A stretch of 64,000 nt of DNA. It comes from an uncultured Tateyamaria sp. (GTDB taxonomy: Bacteria > Pseudomonadota > Alphaproteobacteria > Rhodobacterales > Rhodobacteraceae). This document shows positions 1 to 8,352 of this stretch, in pieces. Both the position numbers and the translations under genes were made by a program. Numbering within the stretch: the first letter of the stretch is position 1; every line of letters begins with the position of its first letter. Below the pieces are notes generated by a model. The model was given only the letters and a program-made list of their open reading frames with translations. It was not told where the DNA came from and searched no databases. The stretch lies in assembly GCF_947503415.1 (NCBI RefSeq), contig NZ_CANNDS010000001.1:1026501-1090500 (forward strand), written 5' to 3'.

Positions 1-639
1 CAGAACAGTCATCAACAGAGCATAGGCCATGACCAGCCCCACCAGCAGGAACCGCGCCAGACGCGCCACTTCCAACCGGGTAAAGCCCAGCACAAACGCA
101 CCAAACACCACGATCCCGATGCCCATCAACAGCGACATCAGCTTGACGGCAAAGCTCGACCCGAGGGGCAGAACAGTCAGGATGAAGGCCATGACCGTGT
201 CGCCAAAGAGGCCCCCCAACCCAAAGCCATGCGTCGCCAACCACAGGTCACCCGGCTGCAACGTCGCGGCATAGATTGACCCGAACGCAATCGCGATGGG
301 TGCAAAGATCAAACGCCCCAGCGCCCGCTCAGTCCCGACATGCAGGGCGAAACGCACGCCCCATGCCATCAGCACAATGGCGATGCCAAAGACACCCCAG
401 CCGCCGATCATGAACAAAGGTGCAGCAATCGAGGCACCGGTCCGGCCCAACCAGTTCTGCACCGGCGCGTCCGTGGATGCCATCCAGTTCGGATCATCTG
501 GCGTATAGCTCAGCATCATCGCTGCCGCGATCAGGCCCGCGATCAGCAGGCCGATGCCCACCAACTCGCGGCCGCGTTTTTCCAACGCCACCTGCATCCC
601 TTGATCAAAAAGCGGATCCCGCCGTGTCTGATATGCCAT
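1..639 (-). CDS. ftsK: DNA translocase FtsK, N-terminal part (runs off window start)
   Basis: The reverse-strand frame opens at ATG 639 and stays open to base 1, so only the first 213 codons are present. After a short basic N-terminus (MAYQTRRDPL) it shows four to five hydrophobic stretches, the 4TM membrane domain that anchors FtsK at the division septum. The text around residues 40-65 (LSYTPDDPNWM, then VQNWLGRTGA) is the conserved start of alphaproteobacterial FtsK. The linker, RecA-like motor and gamma domain would lie outside the window. FtsK pumps chromosome ends through the septum and activates XerCD at dif. The dapC-type gene lies 18 bp upstream on the same strand, so the two may be co-transcribed. 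The family call is firm; full length and motor integrity cannot be seen. Confidence 0.9.
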   Translation of the reverse strand, partial: MAYQTRRDPLFDQGMQVALEKRGRELVGIGLLIAGLIAAAMMLSYTPDDPNWMASTDAPVQNWLGRTGASIAAPLFMIGGWGVFGIAIVLMAWGVRFALHVGTERALGRLIFAPIAIAFGSIYAATLQPGDLWLATHGFGLGGLFGDTVMAFILTVLPLGSSFAVKLMSLLMGIGIVVFGAFVLGFTRLEVARLARFLLVGLVMAYALLMTVL

Positions 640-657
640 GCCTCGCCTCGTCTTTTC

Positions 658-1836
658 TTATGTGGCGTAGATGACGTCGCGGATTGCCGTCAGGCCCCGC
701 TCGGTCTCTGCCTTTGGGGCCACAAGTGCGACCCTGATAAACTCATGTCCGGGGTTGAATCCGTCGATCTCGCGCGCCAGGTACGCGCCCGGCAGCACAC
801 GTACACCGGTCTCTTTCCACAATTTCAAAGCCGCTGCTTCGCCATCCGGCACGGGCAGCCAGAGAAAGAACCCGGCTTCCGGAGCCACATACCCCGGCAC
901 ATCGCCCAGAATGCGATCTGCCAGGTCGTATTTCTCATGATACTGCGCGCGGTTTTGAATCACATGCTCCTCATCCGCCCAAACGGCGGCCGCCGCATGT
1001 TGCAGCGGCGTTGGCAGCGGCGTACCCGCATAGGTGCGCAGTTGCTTGGCTTCACGAATGGTTGCAGGCCCGCCGACAATGAAACCCGACCGCAGGCCCG
1101 GCAGGTTCGACCGCTTCGACAGCGAATGAAACGCAACGACGCGTTCCGGGTCCGCGTTGCCAATGCACTGCAACACACCGACGGGTGGCACGTCGCGGTA
1201 AATCTCGGAATAACATTCGTCGGCAAAGACCTGGAAATCGTACTTCTCAGCCAACGCAATCAAATCGCGCCAATAATCCGTACCAGCTACGGCCCCCTGC
1301 GGGTTTGCAGGCGAACACATGTAGCAAGCAACAGTGCGGTTCAATATCTCTGGATCAACCGATCCGTAATCCGGCAGATGCCCTGTCTCTGCCGTGGCTG
1401 GCACCAGCACCGGTTCGGCCCCTGCCGAAATGGCAGCCAGCATATAAACCTGATAAAATGGGTTGGGCATCAACACGACAGGCTGCTGCCCGTTCTTCAC
1501 CTCGGGACACAAGGCCATGCCCGCATTATAGAGCCCCTCACGCGTGCCATTCAGCGGCATCACATTGGCATCGGCATCCATCGACACGCCATAGCGACGA
1601 CCCAACCAATCACAAAACGCCTGCCTTAACTCCGGCAGCCCTTCATTCGGAGGGTAGTTGTTGAAGCCCGCGGCATGCTCGGCAATCACATCGGTGACCC
1701 AAGCGGGAAAGGCATGCTTCGGCTCCCCAATGGTCATATGCACCACGTCACCACCCGGCTCGATATGATCAAGCAAAGCGCGCAAACGCGGGAACGCATA
1801 AGCCGGAAGGTTCGAAAACCGCTCGGGAAACTTCAT
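658..1836 (-). CDS. dapC: Class I/II PLP aminotransferase, DapC-type (succinyldiaminopimelate transaminase-like)
   Basis: A 392-residue fold-type I aminotransferase. The PLP lysine is K241 in the motif HSLSKRSNLPGLRSG, a phrase characteristic of the DapC branch. Other landmarks are NGTREGLY near residue 97, PNPFYQVY near 125 and SPANPQG near 175. DapC transfers an amino group from glutamate to N-succinyl-2-amino-6-ketopimelate in the lysine/meso-DAP pathway; the other DAP-pathway gene in the window is asd at 57.9 kb. ATG 1836 directly precedes the conserved PERFSNLPAY start. It is read with ftsK, the two genes being 18 bp apart. A broader-specificity alanine/aspartate-type aminotransferase is possible, so the substrate is inferred from the lysine motif context. 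Confidence 0.8.
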   Translation of the reverse strand: MKFPERFSNLPAYAFPRLRALLDHIEPGGDVVHMTIGEPKHAFPAWVTDVIAEHAAGFNNYPPNEGLPELRQAFCDWLGRRYGVSMDADANVMPLNGTREGLYNAGMALCPEVKNGQQPVVLMPNPFYQVYMLAAISAGAEPVLVPATAETGHLPDYGSVDPEILNRTVACYMCSPANPQGAVAGTDYWRDLIALAEKYDFQVFADECYSEIYRDVPPVGVLQCIGNADPERVVAFHSLSKRSNLPGLRSGFIVGGPATIREAKQLRTYAGTPLPTPLQHAAAAVWADEEHVIQNRAQYHEKYDLADRILGDVPGYVAPEAGFFLWLPVPDGEAAALKLWKETGVRVLPGAYLAREIDGFNPGHEFIRVALVAPKAETERGLTAIRDVIYAT

Positions 1837-1960
1837 AAAACTGCCTCAGGTTCGGGATCATTCACGCCCCGTTTCCCCGAATGTACCCCAAGCAAGACTC
1901 CGGCGTCCAGAAAAACCACGTCAAAACGTCACCTTGTGGCAAATCCGCCAATCCCGGCTT

Positions 1961-2006
1961 CTTCTGGCCACAAATATCCCGGGGGCTTGGGGGCAGAGCC
2001 CCCATA
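1961..2006. repeat. G/C-rich palindromic intergenic element
   Basis: Between the dapC and amidase genes lies a phrase of the form ATATCCCGGGGGCTTGG followed by a perfect hairpin GGGGGC-AGA-GCCCCC (1989-2003). I recall near-identical phrases in many Rhodobacteraceae intergenic regions. A related GGGGGG-CTGG-CCCCCC hairpin is at 33729-33744 in this window. It may act as a weak terminator for the amidase transcript. Confidence 0.5.
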
Positions 2007-2043
2007 AAATGACAAATCGTATCGCCGTCAGGCGCCCTTCGGA

Positions 2044-3372
2044 TCAGCCCAACGCCGCCTCTGCTGCCACACCCATCCGCAACAGCGCTTCTTCGCAATT
2101 CTGCGGCCCCATCAACATGATCCCGCAACTGGGCACACCTGTCGGCAGTGTCAGCGCACAAATGCCCATCAAATTTCCAACCCGCGTATTACGCAGAGCC
2201 AGCAGGTTCTCGGTCTTGTAATACTCACTATCGGAGTTCAACCGCTCCAGGTTCGGCGGCAGGATCGGCGCGGATGGTGCCAACACTGCATCAAACGGTG
2301 CCACAGCCACGTCCCAGGCCTGCCGCACCGATTCCAACTTGGCCCAGGCTGCGTTGTAATCCGGCGCACTGAAATTCTTACCCAGCCTGAAGCGCTGCAA
2401 CACCTCCGAGTACATGGCCTCCGGATCGGCCTCGATCACATCGCGCCATAGCCCGTAAACCTCACCGGGCATCAACGGCCCGGCCTGCGCCATCGCCTCT
2501 TCCAACTCCGGAACTTCCAACGGCTCCACCACGGCTCCCGCCGCCTCCAAGCGCGCCACGGCATCATCATAGGCGGTCCTGGGCGCATCCCGAATGTCGT
2601 CCAGAACCACGGTCTGCAACGCCGCAAAGCGCCTTCCCTCCAACGATGCACCGCGTAAATCACCGGGTACCTCCCCTTCCAGGATAGCCATCAAAAGCGC
2701 CGCATCTTCAACGGTCTTCGTCAACGGCCCCACGGTGTCGAACTTCAAAGACAAGGGCACACACCCTTCCAGAGACAACCGCCCATGGGTTGTCTTCAAG
2801 CCAACCAGATCGTTCCACGCCGACGGAATGCGCACCGACCCGCCCGTATCCGACCCGATAGCTGCCGGGGCCAAACCAAAGGCAACAGACGCGGCCGCAC
2901 CTGACGATGACCCCCCCGGCACGGCATCCGCATCATTCACACAAGGCGGCGTGGCGGTGGATGGATTGTACCCCAAACCCGAAAACGCCAACTCGCTCAT
3001 ATGGGTCTTGCCCAGACATACCAGCCCTGCGGCGGTCGCATTCTGCACCACAACCGCGTCTCGATCCGGCACACGCCCGGCCAACAATTTCGATCCCGCC
3101 TCGGTCCCGTCACCCGCCGTATCAAACAAGTCCTTCCAGCTGACCGGCACTCCATCCAGAACCGACAACCGTCGCCCCGATTTGGCGCGTGCAGACGCCG
3201 CCTGCGCTTCGGCCAAGGCGCGCTCCTCGGTCAACCGGGCATAGACGCGATCCGCCAAGTCATGCCCCTTGATGCGCTCAAAAAATGCCTGAACCAGATC
3301 AACCGGATCGACCTCCCCCGCTCCAATGGCTCGGCCCAAATCCGCAGCACTCTTGTCGATCCACTCTTGCAT
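2044..3372 (-). CDS. Amidase signature (AS) family amidase
   Basis: A 442-residue AS-family hydrolase. The Ser-cisSer-Lys triad is visible: K80 (VSWKDLFD), a serine in GGSSSGAAAS (about 155-156), and the nucleophile S179 in GSDTGGSVRIP. The reading frame stays open upstream, but ATG 3372 begins the MQEWIDKSAADLG text expected at the start of this family, so I use it. The gene is divergent from the ubiH-type gene, with only about 85 bp between the two starts. No GatB/GatC neighbours are present and the protein is shorter than GatA, so it is probably a stand-alone amidase. The substrate cannot be told from the sequence. Confidence 0.85.
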   Translation of the reverse strand: MQEWIDKSAADLGRAIGAGEVDPVDLVQAFFERIKGHDLADRVYARLTEERALAEAQAASARAKSGRRLSVLDGVPVSWKDLFDTAGDGTEAGSKLLAGRVPDRDAVVVQNATAAGLVCLGKTHMSELAFSGLGYNPSTATPPCVNDADAVPGGSSSGAAASVAFGLAPAAIGSDTGGSVRIPSAWNDLVGLKTTHGRLSLEGCVPLSLKFDTVGPLTKTVEDAALLMAILEGEVPGDLRGASLEGRRFAALQTVVLDDIRDAPRTAYDDAVARLEAAGAVVEPLEVPELEEAMAQAGPLMPGEVYGLWRDVIEADPEAMYSEVLQRFRLGKNFSAPDYNAAWAKLESVRQAWDVAVAPFDAVLAPSAPILPPNLERLNSDSEYYKTENLLALRNTRVGNLMGICALTLPTGVPSCGIMLMGPQNCEEALLRMGVAAEAALG

Positions 3373-3456
3373 GCTTTGCCCTCCAGTCGCGCTTCGCAAA
3401 CGGTAGCGACGGTCGGGCGCATGGACAATCCCAAGCGCCCCGCCATATTGCCCCGC

Positions 3457-4683
3457 ATGACCCATGACAGCGATATCCTGATCGTCGGAGGCGGACTGTC
3501 CGGCCCCATCCTCGCACTGGCACTGGCCCAGAGTGGACACAGCGTGACGGTGATCGACGCACTAACGGAAAAAGTGCGCAAGAACGCCGCATTTGACGGG
3601 CGCAGCTATGCCGTGGCGCTCACGTCGCAGCGACTTCTGAACAGTATCGGTGTCTGGGACGCCATCGCCGACAACAGCCAGCCGATCCTTGAGATTAAGG
3701 TCAGCGACGGGCGCGCAGGTGAAGGGCCATCACCCTTCTTCATGCATTTCGACCATGCCGAGATCGAGGAAGGTCCGATGGGCCACATGGTGCAAGACAG
3801 GCACATCCGGCGCGTGTTGCTTGATGCGATGGCCCAGTCGGATGGCATCACCCACCTGTCGGGTGAAACGGTCACGGCGCAGCAAGTCACTCCCGGCAGC
3901 GTGACGGTAACACTTGTTTCTGGCAAAACATTGTCAGGCAGCGTTCTGATCGGCGCAGATGGGCGTGGCAGCAGTACGGCCGAACGGGCAGGCATCAAGC
4001 GCACTGGCTGGGGTTACGGGCAGACGGCGCTTGTCTGCGCCATCGCGCATGAACAGCCACACCATGGCATCGCGCACCAGTTCTTCATGCCCGCAGGGCC
4101 TCTTGCCATCCTGCCCTTGCCCGGCAATGTCAGTTCCATCGTCTGGAGCGAAACAGCGGAAACCGCTACTGCCTTCAACGCACTGCCAGACGATGAGTAT
4201 CTGGCCATGCTCCGCCCCCGCTTCGGCGACTTCCTTGGCAATATAAGCCTCGCAGGCCAGCGCTATACCTACCCTTTGTCCCTGTCGCTCGCACAAAACC
4301 TCGTAGATGACCGTCTCGCGCTCATCGGAGACGCTGCGCACGGAGTGCACCCTATTGCAGGCCAAGGCCTCAACGCAGGCATGCGCGACATCGCAGCACT
4401 CGCCGAAGTGATCACAGACGCCACAAGACGCGGCGAAGATCCTGGCAGCATCGCCGTCCTGCACCGCTACGAAGAATGGCGGCGCTTCGACAACACGGCG
4501 CTTGCGATGGCGACGGATGGATTCAACCGTTTGTTCTCAAACGATAATGCAATGGTCCGGGGCATCCGCGATATCGGCATGGGTGTGGTCAACGCGCTGC
4601 CTGGTCTGCGTCGCAGTTTCATCCGCGAAGCAGCGGGCCTAACCGGCGACTTGCCGCGACTGATGCAAGGCCAACCCCTCTGA
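3457..4683 (+). CDS. ubiH: UbiH/UbiF/VisC-family FAD-dependent hydroxylase (ubiquinone biosynthesis)
   Basis: A 408-residue flavoprotein monooxygenase. The N-terminal dinucleotide-binding motif is ILIVGGGLSGPILALALAQ, and the second FAD motif is LALIGDAAHGVHPIAGQGLN at about residue 285-305. The GDAAH..HP..GQGLN form is typical of the ubiquinone-ring hydroxylases UbiH/UbiF/UbiI. ATG 3457 gives MTHDSDILIVGGG; an in-frame ATG at 3421 would add 12 residues. It probably hydroxylates the polyprenyl-phenol ring of ubiquinone at the inner membrane. Which ring position it acts on cannot be read. It is divergent from the amidase and is followed by a cluster of REP-like hairpins. Confidence 0.85.
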   Translation: MTHDSDILIVGGGLSGPILALALAQSGHSVTVIDALTEKVRKNAAFDGRSYAVALTSQRLLNSIGVWDAIADNSQPILEIKVSDGRAGEGPSPFFMHFDHAEIEEGPMGHMVQDRHIRRVLLDAMAQSDGITHLSGETVTAQQVTPGSVTVTLVSGKTLSGSVLIGADGRGSSTAERAGIKRTGWGYGQTALVCAIAHEQPHHGIAHQFFMPAGPLAILPLPGNVSSIVWSETAETATAFNALPDDEYLAMLRPRFGDFLGNISLAGQRYTYPLSLSLAQNLVDDRLALIGDAAHGVHPIAGQGLNAGMRDIAALAEVITDATRRGEDPGSIAVLHRYEEWRRFDNTALAMATDGFNRLFSNDNAMVRGIRDIGMGVVNALPGLRRSFIREAAGLTGDLPRLMQGQPL

Positions 4684-4686
4684 TGG

Positions 4687-4798
4687 GGCGCACGACACGT
4701 GCGCCTTACAGTTGCTGCATCGTTCCCATGTGACCGCTGGTGCTGTCGCAGCAAGCTGCGCCTTACAGAACACCCGTAAGGCGGACGTGTCGTCCGCC
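4687..4798. repeat. Cluster of three REP-like hairpins (BIME-like)
   Basis: Three short palindromes lie in the convergent gap between ubiH and the Trm112 gene. Unit 1 (4687-4709) is a 7-bp stem GGCGCAC / loop GACAC / GTGCGCC followed by TTAC. Unit 2 (4747-4766) is CGCAGC-AA-GCTGCG followed by CCTTAC. Unit 3 (4776-4798) is the same design inverted: GTAA, then GGCGGAC / loop GTGTC / GTCCGCC. Units 1 and 3 are near-exact inverted copies that differ by compensatory changes in the stem. This matches REP/BIME architecture and may also terminate both convergent transcripts. Confidence 0.65.
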
Positions 4799-4805
4799 CC
4801 GCCCG

Positions 4806-4982
4806 TCAATCCAGCTTGCGCGCCTCGTCTTCCAGCATGACCGGAATACCGTTGCGAATAGGATAGGCCAAATGCGCCGCGTCCGAGATCAATTCTTGCG
4901 CGTCTGCATCATAGCGCAGGGTCGCATGTGTCAGCGGGCAAATCAGCGCCTCAAGAACCCGGCGGTCAATGTCAGTGGTCAT
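4806..4982 (-). CDS. Trm112 family protein (YcaR-like, 58 aa)
   Basis: A 58-residue reading frame beginning [19 protein letters not shown] and ending with the family signature [17 protein letters not shown]. Trm112/YcaR proteins are small beta-rich zinc-ribbon-like proteins; eukaryotic Trm112 activates methyltransferases. In proteobacteria the gene often sits by LPS or tRNA-modification genes. Only one Cys remains here (ICPLTH), so a full zinc ribbon is unlikely. ATG 4982 overlaps the stop of the LON-domain gene (ATGA, 4979-4982), which indicates translational coupling. The molecular role in bacteria is not established. Confidence 0.88.
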   Translation of the reverse strand: MTTDIDRRVLEALICPLTHATLRYDADAQELISDAAHLAYPIRNGIPVMLEDEARKLD

Positions 4983-5620
4983 TGCATCATTTCCCCTTCG
5001 CCGCCCCGTAGCGCAAACTCGATCAATGTGACCAAGGTCTCGCGACGGGTACTCAGCGACGGGGCCTCAAGCAAGGCCTGTTTGTCCTCGGGATCGAAGT
5101 CCAGCATCATCGACAGCGAATTGATCAGCAGCTCGTCATCCGCGTCCTTCAACGTCTCCCAATCCGCAGACAAGGATTGCGCCGCAAAGTATCGGCCCAG
5201 AATGTCCAGAAACACGGGCCGATCAAAGCTCAGATCTTCTTCGGTTCGCCCCTGATCACGGTCAAAGCCGCTCCAAGACACCTCGCACCGGCGATAGGGG
5301 GTGAACCCGTCGACCTCCTCTTGCACGCGAAACCGCGAGATCCCGGTCAGGGTGATCAGATAGCGATTGTCTTCTGTTTCGGAAAACTGAGTCACACGGC
5401 CTGCGCAGCCGATTGTTTGCAGGCCATTGCCCTTGCGACCTTCAACCTCGTTTGGCTGCACCATGCCAATCAATCGACCGGGCGTTTTCAACGCGTCGTC
5501 GAACATCTGCAGATACCGCGGTTCGAAAATATGCAACGGCAAACGCGCGCGCGGCAAAAGAAGAGCACCCGGCAATGGAAAGATCGGGATCACTCCGGGA
5601 AGGTCAGCCACTTTTATCAT
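4979..5620 (-). CDS. LON peptidase substrate-binding domain protein
   Basis: A 213-residue protein consisting only of the N-terminal substrate-binding domain of Lon. The hallmark [20 protein letters not shown] lies at about residues 14-33, followed by [12 protein letters not shown]. There is no AAA+ or serine-lysine protease domain, so it is not a protease itself. Stand-alone LON-domain proteins are common in alphaproteobacteria and are presumed to bind protein substrates, but their role is unproved. It sits between ybbN (27 bp upstream) and the Trm112 gene (4-bp overlap), in what looks like one transcript. Confidence 0.9.
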   Translation of the reverse strand: MIKVADLPGVIPIFPLPGALLLPRARLPLHIFEPRYLQMFDDALKTPGRLIGMVQPNEVEGRKGNGLQTIGCAGRVTQFSETEDNRYLITLTGISRFRVQEEVDGFTPYRRCEVSWSGFDRDQGRTEEDLSFDRPVFLDILGRYFAAQSLSADWETLKDADDELLINSLSMMLDFDPEDKQALLEAPSLSTRRETLVTLIEFALRGGEGEMMQ

Positions 5621-5647
5621 GAAGTGTCAGCTAGCTCGCAAAGCGGC

Positions 5648-6562
5648 TCAGGCAAATATCATTGAACTCAGGCGGCGACGGCCATTCAGAACAATCGGAT
5701 CAGTGGGCTTGAGCGCGTCGAAAATCGTGAAAAGCTGCTCCTTGGCCGCGCCGTCGTTCCACTCGCGATCCTTGCCGAAAATGGTCAGCAACTCGTCCAC
5801 GGCAGCTTCGGCATCTCCGTTGGCATAAAGCGCCTGAGCAAGATCGAGGCGGGCCTGATGATTGTCCGGCTCTGCCTCGACCGCCGCGCGCAACTCCGCC
5901 ACGGGTCCCGCATCGGCGGCCTGGCGGGCAAGCTGGAGCTGGGCATGGGCCGCTTCCAACTCTGTGCTGTCGGAGATTTCTGCTGGCGCTCCGTTCAGGA
6001 TGGCCTCAGCCTGATCGAGATCATCCATCGCGATGTGGGCGCGCACCAGCCCGCCATAGGCGCCTGCATGGTTTGCATCCTCCCCGAGAATCGCAGCGAA
6101 GGTTTGTGCCGCATCTACGGCCGCGCCTTCGGCAAGCATTTCTTCGGCTGCCTCAACGGCGCTATTAAGGTTGTCTGCGGGGGCTTCGCCACCTGCGGCC
6201 TTGATGACCCGGTCGATGAACTCGTTGATTTCCGACTGTGGCACCGCCCCTTGGAACCCGTCCACGGGCTGACCCTGCCAGAACGCGTACACGGTCGGGA
6301 TGGATTGGATGCGGAGTTGGCCTGCGATGGCCTGGGCCTCGTCCACGTTGATCTTGACCATCTTTACCGCGCCCTTGGCGGCGGTGACGGCGGCCTCCAA
6401 TTGGGGACCGAGGGTCTTGCAGGGGCCGCACCAGGGGGCCCAGAAATCCACGACGATGGGGACGGTCTGGGACGCCTCGACCACGTCCTGCATGAAGGTG
6501 GCCTCGGAGCCGTCCTTGATCAGATCAGCCTCGGCCGGGCCGGCAGACAATCCCAAATCCAT
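5648..6562 (-). CDS. ybbN: Thioredoxin-fold co-chaperone with TPR-like tail (YbbN/CnoX type)
   Basis: A 304-residue protein with a thioredoxin domain at about residues 15-125 and active site WCGPC (W44-C48), then an alanine-rich helical region of tetratricopeptide type to the C-terminus. This is the YbbN/CnoX architecture, which holds chlorine-damaged proteins and hands them to GroEL or DnaK. E. coli YbbN has SXXC; this one keeps both cysteines and so may be redox active. The start at ATG 6562 has an AAAGGA-like site upstream. A 17-bp palindrome at 6634-6650 lies in its upstream region. It leads the LON and Trm112 genes. Confidence 0.9.
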   Translation of the reverse strand: MDLGLSAGPAEADLIKDGSEATFMQDVVEASQTVPIVVDFWAPWCGPCKTLGPQLEAAVTAAKGAVKMVKINVDEAQAIAGQLRIQSIPTVYAFWQGQPVDGFQGAVPQSEINEFIDRVIKAAGGEAPADNLNSAVEAAEEMLAEGAAVDAAQTFAAILGEDANHAGAYGGLVRAHIAMDDLDQAEAILNGAPAEISDSTELEAAHAQLQLARQAADAGPVAELRAAVEAEPDNHQARLDLAQALYANGDAEAAVDELLTIFGKDREWNDGAAKEQLFTIFDALKPTDPIVLNGRRRLSSMIFA

Positions 6563-7142
6563 GATCTCGATCCTTTTTCAGATATTGGGGGTTATATGGA
6601 TTTAATTGGCGGGCCTGCCAAGGGGGAGTTGGGTGTCCCACGCTGGGACAGGAGGTGGGCCCCGGAGAATCAAGGGGTTACAGAGGTGGATTAGGGAGTT
6701 GTTAAGGAACTTGGGTCTCAAGCAGCGGTCTTGGTCGGACGCCATTTCGTGCTTTCACCCTCGGGCTTTCCGAAAGGTCGAGGGTTGGCACATGCTCTGA
6801 GACCTGGTGCAACGCCCCGGGATTTGATGCTGTCCGGGCCATTTTCGTGGCCCGGCATACATTCGAATGAGCCAGTCCTGTTGCGATGCTGACCAAAGGT
6901 GACTGCACACCTATCGGCCTCGACTGGTCTGGAGAGATCGGCGATGCGAAATTCGATCTTCGCCCCGGTCGTGACCTTGTTGAACACCGCGCAGCTTTGA
7001 CTGAATGGCTTTTGCTGTTCCGAAGGAGAAATGCAGCCTTTGGAGGGGGATGCAGCGACCGGCTTGAAGGAGCCCATCTTGCAAGAATGTTGTGATGCAG
7101 CCAATGTCGGCTTCAGGAATTGATTGAAGTGGTGCGGCTATA
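6563..7142. other. 580-bp intergenic region upstream of ybbN; no convincing gene
   Basis: The first part holds the ybbN control region, including the perfect palindrome TGTCCCA-CGC-TGGGACA (6634-6650). From about 6700 to 7140 several overlapping minus-strand frames of 70-128 codons exist, none with a recognisable domain or ribosome-binding site. They look like decayed or non-coding accessory sequence. A 10-bp word CAATGTCGGC (7102-7111) recurs inverted at 7937-7946, flanking the next gene. Confidence 0.5.
6634..6650. promoter_or_regulatory. 17-bp perfect palindrome upstream of ybbN
   Basis: TGTCCCA-CGC-TGGGACA, about 72 bp upstream of the ybbN start codon. Seven-bp arms with a 3-bp centre and no T-tract suggest a dimeric repressor or activator site rather than a terminator. 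The regulator is unknown. Confidence 0.4.
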
Positions 7143-7919
7143 GTGACCGAGCGGAGGGCATGGACTATCTCCAACGTTCAAAGATATGCAGCGCTCTTTG
7201 GTGCGGCGATCATCGGATTTGGCTTTGTTCCCGTTCCCTTGACCGACCCGTCACTTCCAAAGGCGACTTGGTTGGAATGGTCCGTTGCTGTTTTGCCTCT
7301 CATGCCATTCGCTATCTTGGCGCTTTCAATTGTTAGTCGTCGGAGGATACCGGTCGTTTTAGCGTTAGTCCTTGCCTTGATTTTTTTTAGCGCCGGAGCG
7401 TTCACCACATTCGTTTTGATGGCTTTGTCGGGCGGCGGAACAGAAATGGTCATACTGCACGGAACGGCTCTGACATTAGCGTGTGCCACTTCCATTCTGC
7501 TCGTCTCAGCCGCTAGGCAAAAAGCTAGGTCGGTCGCATTTGGCGTTTTCGTCCTTCCTATTTTGGTTGGGGTTTGGTCGCTAGCTACGGTTCCCCTAGC
7601 TTACGCAAGCGCCGTCGAAGCGTCCGCAAACCGTGCATACTGCATTGGCGAACACTCACCGATTGAGAGAGAACTAAGCTCCATGTTTGGGCTTCGCGGC
7701 TTATCCTTCTATACGACCAGATCAGGTTACAAAGTCGGTGACACTTGGTACTTCCACGGACTGCTTATTGTAGAAGGTGATAGCGGCTTGAACGTGTACA
7801 ACTGGTCGCCAAGAGGCATGCGCTTTAAAGTTGTGGAGAGGCCTGAAACTTTGATTGCGGACCCATTTGTCGCTTGCCAGCCTAGGAATGGATTTTTTGA
7901 GGAACTCAATTTGATCTAG
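7143..7919 (+). CDS. Hypothetical multi-pass membrane protein
   Basis: A 258-residue protein starting at GTG 7143. It has five likely transmembrane stretches: about residues 14-32, 43-63, 70-95, 104-123 and 132-155. A soluble C-terminal part of about 100 residues contains two cysteines (AYCIGEH and FVACQP). I do not recognise a family. The gene is visibly less GC-rich than its neighbours and splits the usual xth-ybbN pairing, with low-information DNA on both sides, so horizontal acquisition is plausible. No strong ribosome-binding site precedes the GTG, so the start is uncertain. It is convergent with xth. Confidence 0.6.
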   Translation: MTERRAWTISNVQRYAALFGAAIIGFGFVPVPLTDPSLPKATWLEWSVAVLPLMPFAILALSIVSRRRIPVVLALVLALIFFSAGAFTTFVLMALSGGGTEMVILHGTALTLACATSILLVSAARQKARSVAFGVFVLPILVGVWSLATVPLAYASAVEASANRAYCIGEHSPIERELSSMFGLRGLSFYTTRSGYKVGDTWYFHGLLIVEGDSGLNVYNWSPRGMRFKVVERPETLIADPFVACQPRNGFFEELNLI

Positions 7920-8352
7920 GCAGATCGGAAGCGATAGCCGACATTGAGCCTCAACTGGCAAACGGCAGCAAAGTCCCGCATAGCCGTCCTTTAGCCTGTC
8001 CCGCACAAGCCCGTGGGGTGGTGTTTCATCGTCTGTTTGACAGCGCTTTATGGCAGCCAGACAGAGTCCACAGAATTTCCGTTCGGCACGGCAGCCAAAA
8101 CACCAGCCCGCCGGAACGGGCTTGTGTTGGACCGGCGCCTTCGGCTTGATTCCGGTCCGGTCAGTGAGTTGAAGGCGGGTCAGCTTTGTCTGCAAGGCGT
8201 ACCTGTCCCCTGGCCAGCGTCTGGCTTGGATCAAGAAAGCCCTGCAATTGCACGCGTTTGGTGACGGTGATGTCTGAGGTGCTATCGCGTGCGCGCCGAT
8301 CCGTTTGGCTGTGAGCGCTGCTGCGCACCTATCCCTTGGCCACCCGCTTTAC
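7920..8352. other. 433-bp intergenic region, no gene recognised
   Basis: This lies between the hypothetical membrane protein and the 3' end of xth. Short open frames on both strands show no domain, codon character or start signal that I trust. It carries GCCGACATTG (7937-7946), the inverted mate of the word at 7102-7111. It appears to be the distal part of the same accessory patch. Confidence 0.5.

Noticed and set aside
340-1629. A 429-codon plus-strand frame across ftsK and the aminotransferase
   Set aside because: It spans two real minus-strand genes and their junction; the translation has no recognisable motif.
6702-7174. Overlapping minus-strand frames of 68-128 codons upstream of the unknown membrane gene
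   Set aside because: They have mutually overlapping frames with no domain and no start signals; treated as decayed or non-coding sequence.
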